A stretch of DNA of 55,705 bases from an uncultured Bacteroidales bacterium (GTDB lineage: Bacteria > Bacteroidota > Bacteroidia > Bacteroidales > F082): NCBI GenBank assembly GCA_947307415.1, contig CAMZJA010000013.1, positions 1 through 55,705 on the forward strand, written 5' to 3'. Numbering within the stretch: position 1 is the stretch's first letter; the number at the start of each line of letters is the position of its first letter. Shown here piece after piece: positions 49,696 to 55,705 of this stretch. A model generated the notes under the pieces. It searched no databases. It was not told where the DNA came from and saw nothing but the letters and a program-made list of their open reading frames with translations. The position numbers and the translations under genes were made by a program.

Positions 49696-51701
49696 TGCGA
49701 CACAGTGAGTTTTTTCACTGCGATCACATCTTTTGAATAGATTTTCAGGTTGTAAAAACCATTCGGTAATTGTGAGACGTCGATGTGTTTATCATGGCGT
49801 CTCATAATTATTCTGCCTGTTATGTCGATGATTTCCACAGAGTTAATCTCTTTTTCTGAAACTATATTCACTATACAGTTGGCTGGATTCGGATAAACGA
49901 GAATATGCTCTGACGCTGAAATCTCATTGACGCTTGTGGTTTGATTGAAATATCTAGCAGTCCAACTTTCAGGAAGACTGTTATCCAAGTCTAAATCAAT
50001 GAGTTGCAGATAAGCTCCTCTGCTGTCGGCTTCTGTAGGCCAAGGCTCACTGTCTGAATAACAAACCTCATCGATGACGTTGCCCCAAGCGTCGGCCAAA
50101 ACGATTTTTTCTGATTTGTTCGACAAATTTCTAAGATACTGTCCGAATGGCGCTGACTGGTAGAATGATGTGTAAACCATTGAGTCAGAACATAATACGA
50201 GAGAGTCGCGGGCTGCAAGATGCGAGCCGTTGGGGAAGCTGTATGTGATGCCGAGCTCGCTGAGATAAACTCCTGTAAGGTCGACTACGTCGTCGCCATT
50301 GTTGTTGATTTGGATGAACTCAAGTTGTTTGCCGTCGATGCCGAGGGTGTCGGCCGGATGGTAATGTATCCTTGAAATCACCAGCGGCGGAATGTCGGCG
50401 TTACAGCTGTTTGTCGAGCCTATGTTTTGGTTTAACCAGTTGATTCTCTGTTGTATCCAGGTCTTCATCGCCTGAACCTCAGAGGCGTGTTGATTCATCT
50501 GATGCCAACGTTGGTTGTCGCGTGCTACGCCTTCCGCTATCCATTCGTCAATCTCATCGATGCGGTCGCAAATCACGGCGTAATTCATAGGCATCCCCGG
50601 CGCTGTGACCTCAAACCAGCGTTTTGCCATGCAGCAACGGAACATGTCGGTGTCGAACATGTCTTTCCAGAACTTTGAGCCGTTGTTGTCGTTGTTGTCG
50701 AACTGCCACACGTCGTAACGGCTACGGTTTCCGAACTCGTCGTGGCCGTAGGCGAGGTTGTAATCCCACACAGGACCCGCGCGGAGCTTGCCTTTTCTGT
50801 CTTTGTGGAAGAAAGTGCTTAATTTGTACACATCCACATTTGAAGAGTATTCGGCGACAAGCATGAAATCGATGAACGACCTGATGTCGATAATCGACGG
50901 GATGCCGTCAGTGATGGATGCGTTGTGGCTTCCTGCCTTGGCTTCCAGGTCGAAAAACACGCTTTTTATGTAGTTGTGTTGTGCCGTCGTTATGTCGTCG
51001 GGTTTCGGATAATGGTGTATGTAGTCAACGCCCCACGACCATCCGTATTCTTGCATGGTCCATGCCACAGGGTCGTTTCCAGTGGTTTTGTCAGCCTTTG
51101 TTATATATCCGCCTGTAACTTCAGGATAGCTGTTGTTTGTGGATTCGAGTTTCTGGACGTTTACGCGGTTGTCGTCGACTTTAATCTTCTCCATGAATGC
51201 GTAAAGCCCTTTGTAGTCGTTGTTTATGATAACCTCGCAATAAACGCGGCGTGGCGCATATTGACCGAGTTTTTCCGACAGTTCATAAGAAATCACATCG
51301 CGCATGCCTGTCTGGTCGAAAGCCAGAGAGTTGAGCACCCAGTCGTTCTCTTTCGGCATGCCGAGTAAGCTGACGTTGTTGTTGGTGACGTTGTCGGCTA
51401 ACAGAGTCTCCAGTCCGTAAGGTTTTTTCTGGAGCATCTGTGACGAGCTTCCGCGAAGCTCAATGCCTATTCTGCCGTTGTAATTGAGAAATTCCGGGTT
51501 GTTTTGGTCGGAGACATAGTTGCGAGAGCCATCCTGATGCCATATTATCTTCATGTTTCCCAACACTTTAGGCTCATCAGGAATAGGAGCGTTGTTGTCG
51601 GTGTTGATGATGACAATAGGAAGATTGCTGTCGGTGAAATTCTGTGCGAAAATCGTCAGCGGCAGCAGCAAAAAAGCCAAAATATGAAGCCTAAAATTCA
51701 T
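49692..51701 (-). CDS. CotH kinase family protein with lamin-tail and T9SS domains
   Basis: A secreted 669-residue protein: signal peptide (1-19, ending FAQ); CotH-type atypical protein-kinase domain about 60-420 (GIELRGSSSQMLQKKPYGLE, KENDWVLNSLAFDQTGMRDV, GLYAFMEKIKVD, and the metal-binding GPVWDYNLAYGHDEF); a lamin-tail-like beta domain about 445-570 (LEFIQINNNGDDVVDLTGVY); and a T9SS type A sorting domain (VYPNPANCIVNIVS onwards). In spore-formers CotH phosphorylates coat proteins; a role as a surface protein kinase here is inferred. It is followed upstream by fadD with a terminator between them, so it is transcribed separately, though no clear promoter box is seen. Confidence 0.93.
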   Translation of the reverse strand: MNFRLHILAFLLLPLTIFAQNFTDSNLPIVIINTDNNAPIPDEPKVLGNMKIIWHQDGSRNYVSDQNNPEFLNYNGRIGIELRGSSSQMLQKKPYGLETLLADNVTNNNVSLLGMPKENDWVLNSLAFDQTGMRDVISYELSEKLGQYAPRRVYCEVIINNDYKGLYAFMEKIKVDDNRVNVQKLESTNNSYPEVTGGYITKADKTTGNDPVAWTMQEYGWSWGVDYIHHYPKPDDITTAQHNYIKSVFFDLEAKAGSHNASITDGIPSIIDIRSFIDFMLVAEYSSNVDVYKLSTFFHKDRKGKLRAGPVWDYNLAYGHDEFGNRSRYDVWQFDNNDNNGSKFWKDMFDTDMFRCCMAKRWFEVTAPGMPMNYAVICDRIDEIDEWIAEGVARDNQRWHQMNQHASEVQAMKTWIQQRINWLNQNIGSTNSCNADIPPLVISRIHYHPADTLGIDGKQLEFIQINNNGDDVVDLTGVYLSELGITYSFPNGSHLAARDSLVLCSDSMVYTSFYQSAPFGQYLRNLSNKSEKIVLADAWGNVIDEVCYSDSEPWPTEADSRGAYLQLIDLDLDNSLPESWTARYFNQTTSVNEISASEHILVYPNPANCIVNIVSEKEINSVEIIDITGRIIMRRHDKHIDVSQLPNGFYNLKIYSKDVIAVKKLTVSH

Positions 51702-51731
51702 TTAGATATCAAAATTTCGGCAAAAATAGTA

Positions 51732-51775
51732 AAAAAATAAAAAAGTGTAAAGTTATTTTATAAAAACTCTACACT
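51732..51775 (-). terminator. fadD terminator
   Basis: On the minus strand AGTGTAGAGTT (51775-51765) and AACTTTACACT (51754-51744) pair over 11 bases with one mismatch, followed by a U-rich tract (51743-51732). It lies about 30 nt after the fadD stop and partly uses the heptad tract as its 5' arm. Confidence 0.8.
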
Positions 51776-51807
51776 TAAAACTTATAACTTCAAACTCCAA
51801 ACTAAAT
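51766..51807 (-). repeat. heptad tract at fadD stop
   Basis: Six exact 7-mers on the plus strand: ACTCTAC, ACTTAAA, ACTTATA, ACTTCAA, ACTCCAA, ACTAAAT. The first base of the fadD stop triplet (51807) belongs to the last unit. In the fadD sense units end in AGT and contain TAG, TGA or TAA. Confidence 0.8.
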
Positions 51808-53579
51808 CAGTCTCCTCCCTGGTACATTCTGCTGATCATGTCTTTGTATTTCTGCAGAATAACAGCGCGTTTCACCTTCAGAGTAGGAGTAAGGATGCCG
51901 TTCGCCGTTGACCACTCATCAGCGAGGAATTTGAATCTCTTAATCTTTTCGGTGTCACCGAAGAAGCCGTTGATCTTCTGAACTTCTTTCATCAAACGGT
52001 CTTTCACCTCTTTAAGATTAATCATTTCCTCGTTCTTCGTGAATTTGATCTCGTGCTTTGCGCACCAGTCTTTCAAGAATGAGAAGTCGGGGACTATCAA
52101 AGCGGCGGCGAATTTCTCGTTTTCGCCAAGCACCACTACGTTTTCAAAGAATCCTGACTCGGTGAATTTGTTCTCAATGATATCAGGGTTGATATATTTG
52201 CCTAACGATGTCTTGAAGAGGTTCTTCATGCGGCCTGTGATCTTGAGGTTGCCGTATTCGTTGAACATTCCGAGGTCGCCTGTGTGGAACCATCCGTCTT
52301 TGTCGATGACTTCAGCTGTGAGCTCAGGTTGTTTGTAATAGCCCATCATCACGTTGTGACCGCGGCAGATAATCTCGCCGTTTTCAGCGATTTTAACCTC
52401 TACGCCTGGCAATGCAGGGCCTACAAATCCCGCTTCACGGCCGTGTGGCTCGTTGCAGCTGGTGCAGATCACCGGTGAACATTCTGTCATGCCGTAGCCT
52501 TCGTAAACAGGCATCTTGATGGCTGAGAAGAATGCCGAGATGTTGGGCTGTATGCTGGCGGCGCCCGAAACGATGATGTCGAAGCAGTCGGCACCGAGTT
52601 TGTTGCGGATCTTGCTGTAAACGAGCTTGTCGGCAAGTTTCAGCTTGAGGTTGTAGAACCAGCTGCGGCCGTCAACGGTGTATTTCTCCGCGAGGTTCAT
52701 TGCCCAGTAGAATATGCCTTTCGCGAGGCCTTTCTGGCTTTGTCCTGACTGTCTGACCTTGAGATAAATCTTTTCGAGCAGACGTGGCACGCAGGTCATC
52801 ATCGTAGGATGGATCTCCTTCATGTCGTTGGCGATTGTAGCGACGCTTTCGGCGTAATAAACCGACATTCCAAGATATTGATACAGATATGTCAACGTTC
52901 TCTCGTATGCGTGGCAGATAGGCAGGAAACTCAATGCGCGTGTTGAAGTAGGTGATGGCGTCTGACGCAGATTCTCAATCTGACCGAGGATGTTGGCGTG
53001 CGAGAGCATCACACCCTTCGGAGTACCTGTTGTTCCTGAGGTGTAAAGTATTGTGGCACAATCGGTTGATTTAACATCAGCTTTGCGTCTCTCGAGTTCT
53101 TCAGGATTTTGATTTTCGCGGCCTAATTGAAGCAAATCAGCCCAGATAGGGTAGTCGCCTCGTTTCACGAAGGTGTAGATCATCTTCAATGACGGTATGT
53201 CGTTGATGATGTCCTCAATCTTATTCAAAACGCAAAGTCCTTCAACCATAACAAATTTAGCCTCGCTGTTGTTGATAACCACGCGGTAGTCTTCTTTGCT
53301 GATAGTAGGGTAGATAGGCACTGTGACGGCTCCAACCTGCTGTATGGCCATGTCCATGATGTTCCATTCCGGACGGTTGCTGCTGATGATAGCCACTTTA
53401 TCGTCTTTCTGGATACCTAATTTGATAAGGGCATAGCTGATAATGTTGGTGGTTTCGACATATTCCTGTATGCTGTACTTCTTCCATTCGCCGTTTTCTT
53501 TCTTGGCGAGGGCCACTTCTTGGTTAGGATGTTTCTGTAAGTAGGTTGTGAGAATGTCAAAAATGCGTTTTTCTTCCAT
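51807..53579 (-). CDS. long-chain fatty acid--CoA ligase
   Basis: An AMP-forming acyl-CoA synthetase of 590 residues. The P-loop TSGTTGTPKG is at 180-189; YEGYGMTECSPVI, FHTGDLGMFNEYGNLKITGR and the C-terminal lysine region (NGILTPTLKVKRAVILQKY) are the other family motifs. It activates long-chain fatty acids for lipid use. A promoter box at 53603-53610 gives a leader of about 19 nt, which includes a palindrome. Chain-length preference cannot be told from the sequence. Confidence 0.95.
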   Translation of the reverse strand: MEEKRIFDILTTYLQKHPNQEVALAKKENGEWKKYSIQEYVETTNIISYALIKLGIQKDDKVAIISSNRPEWNIMDMAIQQVGAVTVPIYPTISKEDYRVVINNSEAKFVMVEGLCVLNKIEDIINDIPSLKMIYTFVKRGDYPIWADLLQLGRENQNPEELERRKADVKSTDCATILYTSGTTGTPKGVMLSHANILGQIENLRQTPSPTSTRALSFLPICHAYERTLTYLYQYLGMSVYYAESVATIANDMKEIHPTMMTCVPRLLEKIYLKVRQSGQSQKGLAKGIFYWAMNLAEKYTVDGRSWFYNLKLKLADKLVYSKIRNKLGADCFDIIVSGAASIQPNISAFFSAIKMPVYEGYGMTECSPVICTSCNEPHGREAGFVGPALPGVEVKIAENGEIICRGHNVMMGYYKQPELTAEVIDKDGWFHTGDLGMFNEYGNLKITGRMKNLFKTSLGKYINPDIIENKFTESGFFENVVVLGENEKFAAALIVPDFSFLKDWCAKHEIKFTKNEEMINLKEVKDRLMKEVQKINGFFGDTEKIKRFKFLADEWSTANGILTPTLKVKRAVILQKYKDMISRMYQGGD

Positions 53580-53586
53580 CTTTATT

Positions 53587-53610
53587 GCGTTTTTAAACGC
53601 TGCAAAAATA
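53587..53610 (-). promoter_or_regulatory. fadD promoter with palindrome at start site
   Basis: TATTTTTG on the minus strand (53610-53603) is followed by the palindrome GCGTTTTTAAACGC (53587-53600), which has 6-bp arms and covers the predicted start (about 53598). It could be an operator or a 5' hairpin next to the start codon at 53579. Confidence 0.55.
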
Positions 53611-53652
53611 CTAAGTATTTTAACCCGGAAATTTTTGTGGGATGAGTGGGGC

Positions 53653-53778
53653 GAAAATAGGGATAAAAACGCTTATTTAGGGATAAAGGTGCCGATTTTA
53701 GGGGTGAATGAAAATTTTTTATGATGATTTTAGGGTTAAAAATTAAAAATACGGGGTGAAAATTTTACCCCATGGGGT
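53653..53778. repeat. TTTAGGG-word region with nqr terminator-like hairpins
   Basis: The 204-bp gap between fadD and nqrF has no gene. Its plus strand repeats the word (T/A)TTTAGGG(A/G)T(R)AA at 53658, 53678, 53698 and 53728 (steps of about 20, 20 and 30), then GGGGTGAAAATTTTACCCC (53753-53771) and ACCCCATGGGGT (53767-53778), two overlapping hairpins just downstream of the nqrF stop on the minus strand. The hairpins plus the T-rich stretch that follows on the minus strand may terminate the nqr operon. The repeated words have no known role. Confidence 0.5.
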
Positions 53779-53783
53779 GAAAA

Positions 53784-55028
53784 TTAAGCACCAAAGTCGT
53801 CGAAAAGGATGTTTTCTTTAGGCACACCTAAATTGTCGAGCATGTTGAGTACAGCTTGTGTCATCATCGGTGGGCCGCATAGATAGTACTCTATTTCTTC
53901 AGGTTCTTTATGATTCTTGAGATAATTCTCCAACAACACCTCGTGAATGTTGCCTACGTAGCCTGTCCAGTTGTCTTCAGGCAGCGGTGACGACAGCGCT
54001 ATATTGAATTTAAAGTTAGGATTCTCGGCTTCGATCTTCTTGAAATCATCAATATAGAAGAGCTCTCGCAATGAGCGTCCGCCATACCAATACGAGACCT
54101 TGCGTTGTGTGTGTTTTGTGAGGAAGAGGTCGAGGATATGCGAGCGCATAGGAGCCATTCCTGCGCCGCCGCCGATGAAAACAATCTCACGTTGAGTGTC
54201 TTTGATATGGAACTCGCCGTATGGTCCGCTGATGCTGACTTTGTCGCCTGGTTTCAGCGAATATATATAGGATGAGCACACGCCGGGGTTCACCTTCATG
54301 AAACCACCGTTTTTTCTGTCGAGCGGCGGCGTGGCGATGCGCACATTGAGCATGATGATATTGTCTTCCGCAGGATAACTCGCCATGGAATAGGCGCGGA
54401 ACTGCGGCTCCGGGTTGTGCATCACGAGGTCGAACATATGGAACTTCTCCCAGTCTTTGCGATATTCCTCGTCAACGTCGATGTCAGCGTATCTCACATC
54501 ACATTTCGGCACGTCGATTTGGATGTAGCCGCCGGAGAGGAAGTCGAGATGCTCGCCTTCAGGCAGCTTCACCACGAATTCTTTGATAAATGTGGCCACG
54601 TTGCAGTTGCTCACCACGGTGCATTCGTACTTCTTGATGCCGAATATCTGCGGATTGATGTGTATTTTAAGGTCTTCACGCACTTTTACCTGACATCCCA
54701 AACGCCAATGGTCGAGCTGTTCCTTGCGACTGAAAAAGTCTTTTTCCGTTGGTAAAATCGTGCCTCCGCCTTCAAGAACCTGACATTTGCACATTCCGCA
54801 GCTGCCTTTGCCACCGCATGCCGAAGGCAGGAAAATCTGCTCGTCGGCGAGAGTCTTTAGCAGAGAATTGCCGGGATTGACCTCCAAATCGCGTTCCTCG
54901 TTGATGTTGATGTGCACTTTGCCTTTAGGCGTGAGTTTTTTCTTCACAAAAACGAGAATCGTCACAGGAATTATCACTGCGATGAGGAAGACGATGACGC
55001 TTGTTATTATGATGTATGTGGTGCTCAT
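53784..55028 (-). CDS. nqrF: Na(+)-translocating NADH:quinone reductase subunit F
   Basis: The NADH-oxidising subunit of Na+-NQR. The 414-residue protein has an N-terminal membrane helix (5-28), a 2Fe-2S domain with cysteines C71, C77, C80 and C112 (ACGGKGSCGMC, RLGCQ), an FAD-binding domain with RAYSMASYP, and an NADH domain with FIGGGAGMAPMRS and YLCGPPMMTQAVLNML; it ends FDDFGA as usual. The start follows the nqrE stop without a gap. Confidence 0.98.
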   Translation of the reverse strand: MSTTYIIITSVIVFLIAVIIPVTILVFVKKKLTPKGKVHININEERDLEVNPGNSLLKTLADEQIFLPSACGGKGSCGMCKCQVLEGGGTILPTEKDFFSRKEQLDHWRLGCQVKVREDLKIHINPQIFGIKKYECTVVSNCNVATFIKEFVVKLPEGEHLDFLSGGYIQIDVPKCDVRYADIDVDEEYRKDWEKFHMFDLVMHNPEPQFRAYSMASYPAEDNIIMLNVRIATPPLDRKNGGFMKVNPGVCSSYIYSLKPGDKVSISGPYGEFHIKDTQREIVFIGGGAGMAPMRSHILDLFLTKHTQRKVSYWYGGRSLRELFYIDDFKKIEAENPNFKFNIALSSPLPEDNWTGYVGNIHEVLLENYLKNHKEPEEIEYYLCGPPMMTQAVLNMLDNLGVPKENILFDDFGA

Positions 55029-55646
55029 TTAAAAACTAATTCCGAGGAACGCCATGAAAGCTATTCCCATTAAACCTGTGATAATGAATGCGATACCTGT
55101 GCCTTGCAGGCGTTTCGGTATCTTTGAATATCTGATCTTCTCCCTGATGGCTGCCATCCCGACTATTGCGATGAGCCAGCCGATGCCTGAACCGATTCCA
55201 TACGCAAGCGATTGACCCACAGAGGTAAAGTCGCGTTCCTGCATGAAAAGGCTAGCACCTAAAATAGCGCAGTTGACGGCAATAAGAGGGAGGAAAATTC
55301 CCAAAGAGTTGTACAGCGAAGGAGTGTATTTCTCAATCACCATTTCCAAAATCTGCACTATGGCGGCGATGATGGCGATGAAGAGGATGAAACTGAGGAA
55401 GTCGAGCGAGACATCAGCAAATGCAGGGCTTATCCATGCCAACGCTCCTTCTGACAAAACATATCTGTCAAGGAGGTAATTCACTGGTACTGTGACGATT
55501 AGCACGAAGGTGACGGCTATGCCAAGTCCGAACGAGGTCTTCACATTCTTTGAGACGGCGAGGAATGAGCACATCCCGAGGAAATAGGCGAAAACCATGT
55601 TATCGATGAAGATCGAGCGGAAGAAAATGCCAAGTGTATCCATCAT
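55029..55646 (-). CDS. nqrE: Na(+)-translocating NADH:quinone reductase subunit E
   Basis: A 205-residue inner-membrane subunit with six helices and the family's conserved segments: DTLGIFFRSIFIDNMVFAYF with GMCSFLAVSKN after it, LGIFLPLIAVNCAILGASLF, and GSGIGWLIAIVGMAAIREKI. It helps carry electrons and Na+ between NqrF and NqrD. Two ATG codons are adjacent at the start (55646 and 55643); the first overlaps the nqrD stop. Confidence 0.97.
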   Translation of the reverse strand: MMDTLGIFFRSIFIDNMVFAYFLGMCSFLAVSKNVKTSFGLGIAVTFVLIVTVPVNYLLDRYVLSEGALAWISPAFADVSLDFLSFILFIAIIAAIVQILEMVIEKYTPSLYNSLGIFLPLIAVNCAILGASLFMQERDFTSVGQSLAYGIGSGIGWLIAIVGMAAIREKIRYSKIPKRLQGTGIAFIITGLMGIAFMAFLGISF

Positions 55647-55705
55647 TTCTCCTCCTCAGGTTTTTGTAGCCAGATGATTATTCCTATGATTATCAAAGCC
55701 ATAGG
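55643..55705 (-). CDS. nqrD: Na(+)-translocating NADH:quinone reductase subunit D (3' end)
   Basis: The last 20 codons of a gene that runs off the window. The visible peptide, MALIIIGIIIWLQKPEEEK, is the end of a membrane helix plus an acidic tail, as in NqrD. Its stop overlaps the nqrE start (ATGATG region), which is the usual D-E arrangement in the nqr operon. The name rests mainly on position. Confidence 0.8.
   Translation of the reverse strand, partial: PMALIIIGIIIWLQKPEEEK

Noticed and set aside
53653-53778. Telomere-like or linear-replicon end
   Set aside because: The TTTAGGG words are few, not tandem and embedded between ordinary chromosomal genes.

Overview
This window is a stretch of chromosome from a member of the Bacteroidales (Bacteroidetes), most likely an uncultured anaerobe of moderate GC content. 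The evidence is: type IX secretion (T9SS) sorting domains on four proteins plus PorD-like and PorE-like components; the Bacteroidetes form of RNA polymerase omega; DUF3467, DUF4159, DUF4835 and DUF6913 family proteins; a Na+-pumping NQR operon; and repeated promoters of the Bacteroidetes type (TAnnTTTG at -7, in several cases with TTG about 19-20 nt upstream). No tRNA, rRNA, CRISPR array, transposase or phage module was seen.

Layout. 1-3300: 3' end of rpoC, a DUF3467 protein, then pyrBI on the minus strand behind a leader that looks like a transcription attenuator. 3440-13850: an AT-rich accessory locus of five exported proteins (lipoprotein, T9SS protein, trimeric tail-fibre-like protein, small YD/T9SS protein, 2055-residue SpvB/FG-GAP/RHS giant) behind one good promoter. 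13870-18260: argS, rsmE, a DUF4159 protein and a small zinc-finger protein, convergent with an MBL-fold hydrolase. 18330-27280: DUF6913-dapA-M14 peptidase, then bamD-rpoZ-coaBC-DUF4835(PorD-like)-recN. 27339-32310: an M16 peptidase and a GntR-controlled ABC transporter operon with a near-textbook operator on its start point. 32445-38780: ADP-forming acyl-CoA synthetase with a membrane protein, lipid kinase, acyl-ACP thioesterase, SPOUT rRNA methylase and EamA exporter, all minus strand. 38790-41550: PHP-like membrane protein facing nadE and yggS. 41600-49695: a surface lipoprotein under a candidate operator array, an LTA-synthase-like transferase, ffh, folD and a PorE-like OmpA protein. 49692-55705: CotH/T9SS protein, fadD and nqrF-nqrE-nqrD (partial).

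Working together, the genes cover core functions (transcription, pyrimidine, lysine, CoA, folate, NAD and arginyl-tRNA synthesis, SRP targeting, outer-membrane assembly) mixed with envelope functions. The T9SS-linked genes are spread over the window, and DUF4835 and the OmpA protein may help build the exporter whose clients are the four sorting-domain proteins.

The least expected signal is non-coding. At six or seven places a tract with strict 7-nt periodicity starts on, in or just after a stop codon (rpoC, pyrB, recN with the M16 gene, dagK, ffh, fadD, and 33 nt after the gene ending at 43770). The unit sequence differs between sites, but nearly every unit carries TAG, TAA or TGA in the sense of the upstream gene. 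Because 7 is not a multiple of 3, the tracts close all three reading frames, and several also fold into terminators. I know of no description of such stop-anchored heptad arrays. Other leads are the pyrBI attenuator, the RHS locus without an evident immunity gene, the TTTTAACACC box array, the GntR operator and two apparently leaderless genes.
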